Positions 8,601-17,829 of a stretch of 64,000 nucleotides of DNA are shown piece by piece; within the stretch, counting starts at the first letter, position 1, and every line of letters starts with the position of its first letter. This DNA comes from Flavobacterium ginsengisoli. Lineage in GTDB: Bacteria; Bacteroidota; Bacteroidia; Flavobacteriales; Flavobacteriaceae. The stretch covers positions 728,501 to 792,500 of the forward strand of contig NZ_CP121110.1 of the NCBI RefSeq assembly GCF_029625315.1. Direction: 5' to 3'. The translations under genes were made by a program, and so were the position numbers. The notes below the pieces were generated by a model, which saw only the letters and a list, made by a program, of their open reading frames with translations, was not told the origin of the DNA and made no database searches.

Positions 8601-10100
8601 ACTTCCTGTTCCTCCTGATGCTATAACCGTCGCTGTTCCATTACCGCCTCCATAACAAGAAGTATTGTTTATAGTGCCCTCTGCGGTTGTAAGTGCCGCT
8701 GCGGGCTCTGTAAGTATAAATTCTTGGGTAGTTTGGCAATCATTAGCATCAGTAACAGTTACGGTGTAAGTTCCAGCAGACTAGTCCTGTTGCTGTAGCC
8801 TCAGTTCCTCCAGAAGGAGCCCAAGAGTAAGTATAGTCTCCTCCTCCTCCCGCAGCAGTAACAGTTGCAGATCCAGTTGTAGATCCATGACATAAAATAT
8901 TTGTTTGGCCAGATGGTGTTGCAGTTAAAGCCTGTAATGGTTCTGTAATCGTAAATGAGTGGGTCGCTTGGCAATTATTAGCATCAGTAACGGTTGCGAT
9001 GTAAGTTCCGGCAGTTAGCCCTGTTGCTGTTGCAGTATTTCCTCCAGTTGGTGACCAAGAGTAAGTATAAGTTCCAATTCCAGTTCCTCCTGTTGCAGAA
9101 ACAGTTGCAGTTCCTGTAGCATATCCGTAGCATAAAATATTGGTTTGACCAGCTGAAGTTGCAATTACCTCTGTTGGCTGACCAACTACTATATTGCTTA
9201 CTGTTGCGGTGCAACCATTACCATCTGTAATCGTAACAGCATAAGTACCAGCACTAAGCCCAGTTCTGTCTTCAGTAGATGCGCCACCAACCCAGTTGAA
9301 AGTATAAGGTGGCTGACCTCCAGTTGGAGTAAGGTTAATGGTTCCATTTGATCCTCCAAAACAAGTAGTATTGGTTGGTATTGCAGTACCTCCAAGCGGA
9401 GAACTAGGCTGACTAACTGTAAAAGAAGACAATGTTCTTGAGCATAAATTAGAATCAGTTATTGTAACGGTGTACGTGCCTTCGATAAGTCCTGTTCGAT
9501 CTTCAGTAGTCGGCCCATCACTCCAAGAGTAGGTATAAGGACCAACACCACCGCTAGGAGTCAAGTTTATTGCTCCTGTATTTCCTCCATGGCAGGCAAT
9601 ATGAGTTACAGTTGCGTTCGCAGTAATTAAAGAAGATTGACCTACAGTAATGTTACTAATGTTTACTTGGCATGAATTAGAATCTGTAATAGTAACAGCA
9701 TAAGTACCGGCTGTAAGTCCTGTTCTATCTTCTGTTGTAGTTACTCCATCATTCCATAAGAAAGTATAGGGTCCAGTCCCTCCAGTTGGGGTAAGATTTA
9801 TGGCTCCAGTATTGCCTCCGTTGCAAGCTATATTGGTTACAACTGTTGATCCGCCAAGTGCTGCTGAAGGTTGGCCCACCACTATGTTGCTGATAGTCTG
9901 ACTGCAACCGTTAGAGTCGGTAATAGTAACAGAATAGGTGCCTGCTTGAAGTAACGTTCTATCTTGAGTTGTTATTCCGCCTCCCCAATTATAAGTGTAT
10001 GTTCCACTGCCTCCTATAGGTGTTAAGTCTATGGCTCCATTATTTCCTCCGTTACAAGAAACGTTGGTAAGACTGATTTGTCCTGAGACAGCAGGGTTTA
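5490..10100 (-). repeat. Tandem SprB repeat array (~20 units of ~228 bp)
   Basis: Coding tandem array with a unit of about 228 bp (76 residues). I count 20 contiguous units plus one separate unit near 10,430-10,660. The four N-terminal units form a distinct subtype (GAINLTPTGG, TTEDRTGL, IVVGQP spacer); later units share GGTGTYTYSWSPSGG and TITEP. A higher-order repeat of three units (684 bp) is visible: the stretch at ~6040-6200 recurs almost base for base at ~6724-6884. Confidence 0.9.
5577..8078 (-). CDS. Giant SprB-repeat adhesin, middle piece
   Basis: Repeat-only segment of the adhesin. The first methionine is at 8078, but the same frame is open without stops up to about 8785, where it meets the N-terminal piece; the true reading therefore begins there, not at the methionine. 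It consists entirely of ~76-residue SprB-type units with the recurring pattern C-N-G-G-x-N-G-x-A, GGTGxYxYxWSPSGG, ATGLSAGTYTVTVTD and a TITEP spacer. Each unit has two conserved cysteines (SCNGG and a later NSCS or NGCS), as in SprB of F. johnsoniae. The piece ends at a frameshift near 5580-5600. Confidence 0.88.
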   Translation of the reverse strand: MAGAYTCTIRDQNNCTITKSFNISEPTYALNATTSQVNATCSTGGEASVNVSGGVLPYSYLWSPSGATTQIAIGLVAGTHSVLVTDGNGCTLTRNFTIGTTNTLVATTSQVDVLCNGSSTGSASVTPSGAPGPFTYVWSPSVTNTETAVNLSAGNYSVTITSSNGCSIIKNFTITEPTAININPSQTNVSCHSGANGSASVIANGGTGAYTYAWAPSGGNGATATGLSAGTYTVTVTDANYCEKTQSFTITQPDALIPSISQTDVSCNGGSNGSATVNVTGGTGLYTYSWSPSGGTNATASGLSAGTYTVTVTDANLCEATATVTINEPPILSATIAKTDVLCNQANNGTATVIPTGGTGTYTYSWSPSGGTAATATGLSPNTYSVTVTDANGCFVTQSVIISEPSVLSASDSHTNVSCNGGNNGTASVVATGGTGNYSYLWAPSGGTAATATGLTAGTYTVTVTDENSCSTTNTITITEPDALTLTPNAVAVSCYNGSDGSATVSVAGGTGTYSYAWSPSGGNATTATGLTAGTYTVTVTDANSCSATAMVTINEPPALTATIAKTDVLCNQANNGTATVTPSGGTGTYTYSWSPSGGTAATATGLSPNTYSVTVTDANGCSVTESVIISEPSVLSASDSHTNVSCNGGNNGTASVVATGGTGNYSYLWAPSGGTAATATGLTAGTYTVTITDENSCSITNTITITEPDALTLTTNAASVSCHNGSDGSATVSVTGGTGTYSYAWSPSGGNTATATGLSAGTYTVTVTDENSCSATNIITITEPDALTLTANAVAVSCHNGNNGSATVSVTGGTGTYSYAWSPSGGNASNCN

Positions 10101-11523
10101 CCGTTCCAGACAATGCCACATTTTTTGTTGTTATTCCCGTAGAAGAAATAGTTATATTTCCAGCTGGTGTTCCTGTAGCGGTTGCTGCTAGACGTACATA
10201 TATGGTTCTATTTATATTACCTGAAGAAGGTGTTAATGATAAATTAGTAAAGTAAGGTCCGCCAGAAGTTGTCGATATCTCATATCCTGCTGGAGATGAT
10301 AAATCTAGATTTGAAGTTAAGTGAGCAGCGTTCACTATAAAGCCTTCAAAAGGAGAGGCTGTACCAGTGCAAGTTGTAAATCCGCTTAAAGAGCTTACAT
10401 TAGTAGAAGCTCCAGGAGATTCTAATATTGTAACAGCCTGTGTTATAGAACACCCTCCTAATCCGTTTGGAGTGCTGTCAGTAATAGTTAATATGTAATT
10501 TCCTGGAGCACGTCCAGATGTTGTAGCACTAGTACCGCCGCTAGGAGACCAGGAATAAAAATAAGGTGTAACACCTCCAGATACAGTAACTGTTGCAGAA
10601 CCAGTGTTTAAGCCATAATCACTAGGTGTGTTAGCTGAAACAATAGAAGAAAGTGCTGTTGGAACTGTTAATGTAGCGACATTAGAATTTACAGATCCCG
10701 AACCTGTTGCCACACATCGATATTGGTAACCGTTCATACTTGACGTTGCTCCAGTAATAGATAGTGTTGCGCTACTTGTGCCAAAGTAAGTAGCGTTATC
10801 AGAAATATTTCCAAAGCCCCCACCAGTGTTAACTTGCCATTGATAACTTGTAGCATTAAGGGCATTAGCTGAAAAAGTAGTATTTGCCCCAGAACATATT
10901 GTCTTATTACTTGGGTTAGTGATAATTGATGGAGCTACAACACTGGTAAACGTAAAATTATCTATTGCAAAATAATCGTAGTTATTACTTAATTGAATCT
11001 CTAACTGATCTATAACTTCATTTGTATTATTAGAACCGCCTTCGGTTGCGAAGTTTACTTCTGTAAATCCATTTCCGGGCATATTATATCCTATATTTTC
11101 ACCAGTAGTAGTACGCACAACGGTAAATACAGTTGATCCAGCTAATTTTCCTCTGAAAGTTATACTTCCTGGCAGTCCATTAAAACTTGCGTTCGGAAAA
11201 ACTTCAGCAACTCCTGTTACATAAAGCCAAAGATTATTTACTTTAAAAGTACCAGATGCAGAAGTAATAGAGCCAGATTGTCCTAATACAACCTCTCCAG
11301 AAGGGTCAGCAACTTGTATAAAGCCTGGAGTTCCATTATAACCAAGACCACTCTGTGATGCCACCTTAAAGCCAAAATTGGAAGTAAGATTGAAGGTTTT
11401 TCCATTCGATGTAAAAGAAGGTAAATCTGGAGTTAAACTATCAAAAGTTTCAGTATATGTCTGCGCTGTCATATGCCCTAGGGCAAAAATGAGCAGGAAT
11501 ATTAATAGGTAAAGTTTTTTCAT
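8749..11523 (-). CDS. Giant SprB-repeat adhesin, N-terminal piece
   Basis: N-terminal part with a clear signal peptide (MKKLYLLIFLLIFALGHMTAQ). It has a globular domain of about 170 residues, an Ig-like domain beginning near residue 195 (SIITNPSNKTICSGA), one SprB-like unit, a module starting near residue 375 with a conserved FTTCTGTASPFEGF pattern, then six full SprB units and the beginning of another. The last eleven residues (VCWNLHRNCY region) are out of frame: a one-base insertion near 8782 (GTTGCT read as GTCTGCT) breaks the reading, which continues to about 5577 in another frame. The gene is divergent from the methyltransferase-like gene at 11615. Predicted role: surface adhesin for gliding or attachment. 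Confidence 0.9.
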   Translation of the reverse strand: MKKLYLLIFLLIFALGHMTAQTYTETFDSLTPDLPSFTSNGKTFNLTSNFGFKVASQSGLGYNGTPGFIQVADPSGEVVLGQSGSITSASGTFKVNNLWLYVTGVAEVFPNASFNGLPGSITFRGKLAGSTVFTVVRTTTGENIGYNMPGNGFTEVNFATEGGSNNTNEVIDQLEIQLSNNYDYFAIDNFTFTSVVAPSIITNPSNKTICSGANTTFSANALNATSYQWQVNTGGGFGNISDNATYFGTSSATLSITGATSSMNGYQYRCVATGSGSVNSNVATLTVPTALSSIVSANTPSDYGLNTGSATVTVSGGVTPYFYSWSPSGGTSATTSGRAPGNYILTITDSTPNGLGGCSITQAVTILESPGASTNVSSLSGFTTCTGTASPFEGFIVNAAHLTSNLDLSSPAGYEISTTSGGPYFTNLSLTPSSGNINRTIYVRLAATATGTPAGNITISSTGITTKNVALSGTVNPAVSGQISLTNVSCNGGNNGAIDLTPIGGSGTYTYNWGGGITTQDRTLLQAGTYSVTITDSNGCSQTISNIVVGQPSAALGGSTVVTNIACNGGNTGAINLTPTGGTGPYTFLWNDGVTTTEDRTGLTAGTYAVTITDSNSCQVNISNITVGQSSLITANATVTHIACHGGNTGAINLTPSGGVGPYTYSWSDGPTTEDRTGLIEGTYTVTITDSNLCSRTLSSFTVSQPSSPLGGTAIPTNTTCFGGSNGTINLTPTGGQPPYTFNWVGGASTEDRTGLSAGTYAVTITDGNGCTATVSNIVVGQPTEVIATSAGQTNILCYGYATGTATVSATGGTGIGTYTYSWSPTGGNTATATGLTAGTYIATVTDANNCQATHSFTITEPLQALTATPSGQTNILCHGSTTGSATVTAAGGGGDYTYSWAPSGGTEATATGLVCWNLHRNCY

Positions 11524-11614
11524 AATTTTCTGATATTTAATTATCTATTTAGTATCGTAACATTATCTTTTTAACTTATATTCAAACTTTAAAATATTTG
11601 GTAAAGTTTTTAAT

Positions 11615-12622
11615 ATGTATAAACAAGAACTCACGATTATTGTTAAATCTATCATAGCATCAAATACTGTAAACGAGCAGTTAGAAAGCGCTCAACAACT
11701 TTCACGTTTTTATAAAAAACTTATAAAGAATAGTCATCCAGATGACAATGAAATATTAGTAGATGGTGGTATTGCTTTATCTAGTTCTGGTGCAGCTGAT
11801 TGTGTTGATGATTATATTCGAACCGTATCTTTTATAAAAGGAATTTACAAAGCTATGACTAAGTTTTTGGATGATCCTTTAGAAAAGAAAATTAATATAG
11901 TATATGCAGGCTGTGGACCATATGCAACATTAATTCTGCCTTTATTACCATTGTTCGATAAAGGGAGGATTAGCGCTATTTTAATTGATATTAATGCTTC
12001 TTCATTAGAATCAGTGCAAAATCTTATACCAGTAATTGGCCTTGAGGAATATGATCTTCAAATGATAGAAGCTAATGCAATTACATATAAAATTCCAAAA
12101 GACTTTAATGTAGACTTAGCTGTTTCAGAAACCATGCATTACGCTTTAACGAGTGAACCTCAAGTTGCCATTAGCAGAAATATAATTAAACAATTATCTT
12201 CCCAGGCTATATTTATTCCCCAAGAAATTAGAATTGATTTAGCTTATACGTTTTTTAATTATGAACCATATCTTAGAGTAGGGCAAAACGAAGTAAAGGG
12301 CTACAAAGAATCGCAGCCCTATCCTTATAAGGTATTTGTAGATAGATTATTTACAATAAACAAAGAACATTTTAACAGAGAAAATCATAATTTAAAAATA
12401 GAAAGCGCTTTTTACATGTTGCCTACTATCTTTGAAAATCATCCTGATATCTGCCTTTTTACCGAAATTACAATATTTGAAGATGTCGAATTAAAGACAG
12501 GAGAGTCTTATATTACAAATCCGTATTGCCTTGTGTCTATGTATGGCATAAAAGATTGTTCAGAGATTAAATTAACATATGATTTTTGTGATATACCGAA
12601 ATGGTTCTATCATTTAAAATAA
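11615..12622 (+). CDS. Class I SAM-dependent methyltransferase-like protein
   Basis: Predicted cytosolic protein of 335 residues. A Rossmann-type SAM-binding motif is visible at NIVYAGCGPYATLILPLL (near residues 95-112), followed by an acidic strand end ILIDIN and the later motif DLAVSETMHYALTSEP, which resembles the motif II/III region of protein-arginine-type methyltransferases. The first ~85 residues and last ~100 residues have no motif that I recognise. The substrate is unknown. It is divergent from the adhesin and convergent with the tail-collar gene, with only 18 nt between the stops. Alternative: a member of a related Rossmann family without methyltransferase activity. Confidence 0.6.
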   Translation: MYKQELTIIVKSIIASNTVNEQLESAQQLSRFYKKLIKNSHPDDNEILVDGGIALSSSGAADCVDDYIRTVSFIKGIYKAMTKFLDDPLEKKINIVYAGCGPYATLILPLLPLFDKGRISAILIDINASSLESVQNLIPVIGLEEYDLQMIEANAITYKIPKDFNVDLAVSETMHYALTSEPQVAISRNIIKQLSSQAIFIPQEIRIDLAYTFFNYEPYLRVGQNEVKGYKESQPYPYKVFVDRLFTINKEHFNRENHNLKIESAFYMLPTIFENHPDICLFTEITIFEDVELKTGESYITNPYCLVSMYGIKDCSEIKLTYDFCDIPKWFYHLK

Positions 12623-12640
12623 TGATACTGTATTTTGGTT

Positions 12641-13201
12641 TTAATTTCTTGAAGGAAAAAGACCTGCAGTACAAATAATATAGTTTATAGCTAAATAAGG
12701 TTGCATATTATTTATCGGTATGTTACTACCAGTTGGAGCTGTTGTAACATTGCTGTTTAAATTTACATTAGGTGTCGCTGTTGCAAATCCTAATGTTGGT
12801 GTAAAGACTCTCGATACAAAAGAACCAGGGGTTGCAATTGAAGCACCATCTGCAGCAACAGAATTTGTCGAATTTCCACTGCTTACAGAAATTTTACCAG
12901 GTCCTGTATGCACGTGTGCTGGCAAATTAGATGTTAAAATACTTGTTGTTGGAGAACCTGCTACTTGACCAAGAGCATAGTAGTTTCCAAATCTATCTTG
13001 ACCTTGTCCAATAGGTACTACTCCTTGCAAGTTCGGTAAAGCAAAACTTGTAATGCCATCTCCACCATAAGTAGTGCCTAAAAGTGAAAACAAAGCACTA
13101 TTTTGTGCAATAGACAATAATTGCCCTGCACAATACATAAAGTTTCTTGGTGCGAAATTACCTGCGAAAATTTTGATTACTCCAAGGTATTCTTGTTCCA
13201 T
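12641..13201 (-). CDS. Phage tail-collar domain protein (microcystin-dependent-protein-like)
   Basis: Protein of 186 residues with the tail-collar domain typical of phage tail fibres and of the microcystin-dependent-protein family: GVIKIFAGNFAPRNFMYCAGQ, SALFSLLGTTYGGDG, FALPNLQGVVPIGQG, and the C-terminal NMQPYLAINYIICTAGLFPS. Such genes occur singly or in small sets in Flavobacterium chromosomes and are not evidence of a prophage; no other phage gene lies nearby. There is no signal peptide. Function in the host is not established. Confidence 0.88.
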   Translation of the reverse strand: MEQEYLGVIKIFAGNFAPRNFMYCAGQLLSIAQNSALFSLLGTTYGGDGITSFALPNLQGVVPIGQGQDRFGNYYALGQVAGSPTTSILTSNLPAHVHTGPGKISVSSGNSTNSVAADGASIATPGSFVSRVFTPTLGFATATPNVNLNSNVTTAPTGSNIPINNMQPYLAINYIICTAGLFPSRN

Positions 13202-13374
13202 AATTTTTTAAGATTTAATAGTTAATGTTAGTTTTCGTAGTATTTTACTACAATGCTAAATTACTTTATAACAAAATCATGGATGCACGGGTTTATACGT
13301 GTTTTTAAGTAAAGTCTTATATTTTAACATATTACTATAAAAATATAGCAATATTTAAAATATTGTCTTAATAA

Positions 13375-13404
13375 AAAAGGCGATAAAATTAATTATCGCC
13401 TTTT
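13375..13404 (-). terminator. Hairpin terminator after the MscS gene
   Basis: Perfect 12-bp stem (AAAAGGCGATAA / TTATCGCCTTTT) with a 6-nt loop, ten nt beyond the stop of the leftward mechanosensitive channel gene. Confidence 0.85.
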
Positions 13405-13414
13405 CTGTTTTTTA

Positions 13415-15770
13415 TTAACTTGAGAAAGTCAAACCTTTATTTTTGAAGCTGACATAAAGTTCTTGCCTCGCTGAACTTATCGTTTCTTCTGTTCTGTAAA
13501 TACTGCACCAAAACTTGATTAAAAGTTTATACTTTCCATCAGAAATTGAACTGTAGTATATTTGTGATGGTTTTGAATTGTTTACTAAAGGAAGATTAGC
13601 AAGCGTTTCGGTTACGATTGTATTAATTTCTTCCGGAATTGTTTCTCCATTAATTTCAAAAGTGATTTCGACCAATTTAAAATTGTCAGTATACGTCCAA
13701 TTGGTGATATTTTGAGATAATAAGTTACCATTCGGAATAATAATTTCAGCACCATTTGGAGCATTAATCTTAGTAGTACGAAGTCCCATCGATTTGATAC
13801 GGCCAGATTCAGAACTAATTTCTACCACGTCGCCAACTTGAATTGGTTTGTCAAAAATTAAAATAATTCCCGATACAAAATTGTTTACCACATTCTGAAG
13901 TCCAAGTCCGACACCGACACCTAAAGCACCGAGAAGAATACTCAGCTTATCTAAAGGCATTCCAGAAGCAGACAACAGCAAGAAGATAACCGCTTATTAG
14001 AACAACCAATCGTGTAATAAGCAATTTAGAATGCTGTCTTTTATTAATATTTTCTTCGTTTTCGTCATCAATTTCTCCAAAGAAATAAGCAACATATTTT
14101 TGAAGCAAATGCGCGGCCCAAATAATAATAAAGAATAAAACAACGCTTCCTAAAGTAAACGTAATGCTTCCAATTGTATTAGGATGGCTTAATAACTTTC
14201 CTAATGAACCGCGAAGTGATTCCCAAATATTCAAATTTGAAGCAATTACAATTAGCCACATATAACTAATTACAATGATAAACGGTTTTTTCAAAGTGTC
14301 TGATAAACTTTCGTAATCAAACATTTTTTCAATTCCTCTTTTTACTCTAGTTGTATAAATTTGAAGTAAAATAATCTCTAAAATAATTTTCAAAAGAACA
14401 CTTAAAGCAACAATTTGAGTAAGTGAAATAAAAGCCGTAATACTTAACATATTAGAAAGAGAAACCCTTCCAAATAAATTATATAAAATCGATAAAATAT
14501 TTAGTCCAATAAAAATGATACTTGCCCATTTAAAAAAGCCTTTTATATAAAGTTCTTCTTTAAGTGTTTTTATTTGAACCAATCCGTAGCGAATACCTAA
14601 AACATTAATCGCTACAAAAGCAAAACGCTGTAATAATCCAATTGTAATAAACAAGTCCAAAAAGCAAAGCGCAAAGAATAATCCTAAAAGAAAAAGCCAA
14701 TTTCTCATGGCAACTCCAGACCATTGATTTTTAAAAAGAAAGATTAAAACTCCTAAAAGGAAGAGCTGAATTAATTCTAAAAATAGAGCGGGAGCGTATA
14801 AATTGGTAACTACAGCAATATTTAATGCAATAACTAGAATTGGCAGTAAAACACCTCGGTTTAAATATTTGAAATTTAAAAGCTGTAGATTTTCGGCATA
14901 ACCATTTGTGTTTAGATATTTAATATTTCGAGAAATATACCAAAACAAAAGTCCCATAAAGAAACACAGCGTAATAAGTCCGCCAGCTTTGTAGCCTAAA
15001 TAATATGCGGATACATTTTCTTCAATTATAATTTTGGCTCCAATATTATGTTTTACTCTTTTCTTTGCAACAGAATCATTAATCTGCCATAAAGAAGGAT
15101 ATTCTTTATTGAAAATGCTAATTCCAGATTTTTCCAGTTTTCCTTCAACGGCAACTAAAGCATTAGAAACAGAAATTTTTCGTTGTACTGTAAGTCGTTT
15201 TTTGTTGTTTAAAGTAGTTTGGTTTTTAGTCATTAAACTATCAGTAGCGACATATCTTTTTCTAAGATCTCCAAATTCTTTCTTAAATTGTTTACGGCGA
15301 ATAGTATCCTTTATTAAGGTAATTAAAGTTTTGTCTTTTCGAAGATCAATTACACGTTTTTTGATGTTTTCAAGATCCAGATTTTTAGCATTAATTGCCT
15401 TATTCTGTTCCTCCAGTTCTTGTTGAATTTCTTGTAGAACAATACGGTACATCTGCTGGTTTCGCACATTAGGATTAGCACCTTTCAAACTAGCCAAAAT
15501 TAAGTCCAGTTTACTTTCTGTACGTTTCATTTCGCCAAAAAGATGACGCGTATCACCTGCAAAATCGATATCATTATAAGCAGATTCTAATACTTCTCCG
15601 GCTTTTTCAATTGCCATTAAGTAATCGCTATCTGTAGCCGTAGTGTCGTTAAATAATCTTCCGCGGCTTTCTTTTTTAACTGTTTTCTGTTGTTGTGCGT
15701 AGTTAAATTGAGAGAATAAAAGAAGTAAAAATAGAGAGAGAAAATAAAAAGTCTTTTTGTGAATAATCAT
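13415..15770 (-). pseudogene. Mechanosensitive ion channel (MscS family), frameshifted
   Basis: Large MscS-family channel that releases solutes on osmotic downshock. The first frame (15770 to 13947) has a signal peptide ending NYAQQ, a ~200-residue periplasmic coiled-coil-like region, and about eight to nine membrane segments. The MscS core (pore helix and beta domain) continues in another frame from about 13977 to 13415: SASGMPLDKLSILLGALGVG, the glycine/alanine pore helix GVGVGLGLQNVVNNFVSG, and DKPIQVGDVVEI. The break comes from one extra base near 13973 (GTTGCT read as GTCTGCT, the same change as in the adhesin). Repaired, the protein has about 785 residues, a normal length for the large MscS class. 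Confidence 0.85.
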
Positions 15771-15864
15771 AATTTAAGGGCTTGTTAATTGAGCCCAAAT
15801 TTAATTTTTTTGAATGACTTTGCAGTTAAGAAATTTTAAATTTAAAAAATTAAATATGAAGGTT

Positions 15865-16110
15865 TTATTCTAAGTTTCTATTAGCAATTTCATGTTGTAT
15901 TTCTTTAAGAAAATTAGAGTTGATAATAAGAAAAGCAATCGATAAAGGAAAGACCATTAAAGTTAATAATCCTTTCTCGAGAAATAGAAATACGATAAGA
16001 AGAAGAAGTAAGATGGCAATTAAAATTAAAACTTTAATCGTTTTTTTTATTTTTTTCTGTGTTCTTAATAACTCTTCAACGCTCATTTCGCTTGGTTTCT
16101 TTGCTTTCAT
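15865..16110 (-). CDS. Small two-helix membrane protein
   Basis: Protein of 81 residues: a charged N-terminus (MKAKKPSEMSVEELLRTQKKIKK), two hydrophobic helices separated by EKG (about residues 27-46 and 50-65), then a charged tail. The SVEELLRTQKKIK start and KEIQHEI end resemble small Bacteroidota proteins often labelled 'redox-active disulfide protein 2', but there is no cysteine here and I assign no function. It is divergent from the HxlR regulator at 16200. Confidence 0.65.
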   Translation of the reverse strand: MKAKKPSEMSVEELLRTQKKIKKTIKVLILIAILLLLLIVFLFLEKGLLTLMVFPLSIAFLIINSNFLKEIQHEIANRNLE

Positions 16111-16199
16111 TTTATATTTTTACTTTAGATTTACAACAAAATTTGATTAAAAAACTTTCGAAAACAATAGGTCAATTTTTTTGACTACCCGCAATAATT

Positions 16200-16493
16200 A
16201 TGGAAGAAACAGAAACTTGTCCCGCACAAAGACTCTTAAAGGTATTATCTGGCAAATGGAAAGCAGAAATTTTTCGTTTAGCTGTAGAGTCACCTTTACG
16301 TTTTAATAAATTACTGCGTCAAATTCAAGGCTCAAATAAGCAATCTTTGGCTACAGCTTTAAAAGAATTGGAAGAAGAAGGTTTGTTGGAAAGAGTAACG
16401 ATCAAACTAAAACCGCTTCATATCGAGTATAATTTAACAGAAAAAGGAAAAGCTTTAATTCCTGTTTTTCAGCAATTAGAAGGGTTGGCATAA
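16200..16493 (+). CDS. HxlR-family winged-helix transcriptional regulator
   Basis: A 97-residue DNA-binding protein of the HxlR family. Typical features are the N-terminal cysteine (ETETCPAQRLLKVLSGKWKAEIF), the recognition region LRFNKLLRQIQGSNKQSLATALKELEEEGLLERV and the C-terminal YNLTEKGKALIPV. Members act as dimers and commonly control a divergent or adjacent gene. The divergent neighbour is the small membrane protein at 15865-16110, which is the most obvious candidate target; this is inference. Confidence 0.9.
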   Translation: MEETETCPAQRLLKVLSGKWKAEIFRLAVESPLRFNKLLRQIQGSNKQSLATALKELEEEGLLERVTIKLKPLHIEYNLTEKGKALIPVFQQLEGLA

Positions 16494-16625
16494 ATTTTTA
16501 ATTTTTGTATTAAAAGTAGAAAGATCCTCAAATACTGCTCACTGCTAAGATAGCCAATGAAGTTCTCTGAGAATCATCTCCTACATCCAAAAAATAAAAA
16601 CGTCAGCTAAAAAAAGCTAGACAGA

Positions 16626-16954
16626 TTAGTCAATAAAGCTGAATTTATCTTCAAAAACTTGTCCAACTAACGGAATTGGTTTTTTTGCTCGTTGGCGGCA
16701 TTTATGATTCCGAAAATCCATAAAATAAGAATAACGTATCCAATGTAGCTTAAAAAGTAAAGTGCTGGAACGATAGTTACAATAATAGACAAGGCAACAT
16801 TTATTACTAAAGAAACCAGAAAAATTCCGAATCCTTGTTTTAAATGGTATCTCACCAAATCACTTTTAGGTGTTAAATCTTTACTTTTAACAAAAGCTAT
16901 AATCCAACCAATAATAGTGACATAGCTAAGAATAGAAAGGGTTTTATTATTCAT
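16626..16954 (-). pseudogene. DUF4870-type membrane protein, frameshifted near the end
   Basis: Small membrane protein (Tic20-like/DUF4870 family) with three to four hydrophobic helices and the family signature RYHLKQGFGIFL. The first frame ends at 16667 with QKNQFR. One extra A in the A7 run (T run at 16680-16686) restores a normal ending: KKPIPLVGQVFEDKFSFID with the stop at 16626. The repaired length is about 109 residues. The function of the family is unknown. Confidence 0.78.
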
Positions 16955-17086
16955 AGTTTAAGTTATTTATTGGGTCAAAAGTATATACTAGGAATAGGAC
17001 TTGGAATAGTTACTTTGTCTACTGCGCTTTTTAGTTGGTATTTGTCGTATTTAAATCGGTAAGAGGTAAAATGTGTTTTTCAAAGA

Positions 17087-17826
17087 TTAAATTTCCTCTT
17101 TCATTAATTTGAAAAACTGCTCTTTTTTCCTCTCGAAATGGGCACAACCGATTTGTCATTCATGTGAACCATTCCTTCGCGGGAATAACTTATAATTGAA
17201 TTTACATTGATCAAATGCGACTGATGAATACGGAAAAACATTGGCGGTTCCAGCAAATCTTCATAGTTTTTTAAAGGTTTAGAAACCATAATTTTTCGGC
17301 CATCGTTCAAAAAGAAAGTGGTGTAAGAACCAGAGGTTTCACATCTTATAATTTGTTCTAATTTAACTACATACATAGCTTGTTGAGTAGGCAATATAAT
17401 GCGGTCGGGAGTTTTAGAAAGGTTATTTTGCAATTCGCTTAACTGCTGTTTTTCTAAAACTCTTTCCTGTAAAAGCGAAATCCTTTCAATTGCAGTTTTA
17501 AGTTCATCTGGATCAATTGGTTTTAGAAGATAATCTATTGCGCTGTATTTGAAAGCATTAATAGCATGCTGTTCGTAAGCAGTTGTAAAAATAAGATGAA
17601 AAGAGTTGAAGGAAATTTGTTTTAGAACATCAAACCCAGTTCCGTTTTGAAGCATTATATCCATAAAAACCAAATCAGGTCGCATACGGTCAATTAATTT
17701 TACAGCTTCTTCAACACTTTCGGCGTAAGCGATAATTTGAATTTCTTCTGGCGCAACCATTTCCAACATGATGGATAAAGCTTCGCGAATGCGTTGTTCG
17801 TCTTCTATAATGATAGTTTTGTACAT
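17087..17826 (-). pseudogene. LytTR response regulator (C-terminal frameshift)
   Basis: Response regulator with an N-terminal receiver domain (acidic pair ED near residues 8-9, phosphoacceptor Asp56 in LVFMDIML, Lys in YLLKPI) and a C-terminal LytTR DNA-binding domain (RCETSGSYTTFFL, FFRIHQSHLINVNSI). The first frame ends at 17104 with KSSFSN. One additional A in the run at 17123-17128 gives the expected family ending EQFFKLMKEEI and a stop at 17087. It starts 3 nt after the histidine kinase gene ends, so the two form a LytS/LytTR two-component operon. Confidence 0.88.
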
Positions 17827-17829
17827 TTT

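Noticed and set aside
8984..9214. Reading frame in an alternative frame of the adhesin repeats, rich in Asn/Arg/Ser
   Set aside because: It is a shadow of the SprB repeats: periodic, low-complexity translation on the same strand in a frame without any recognisable feature.
12641..13201. Prophage remnant signalled by the tail-collar gene
   Set aside because: No capsid, terminase, integrase or attachment site nearby; solitary tail-collar genes are common in Flavobacterium.
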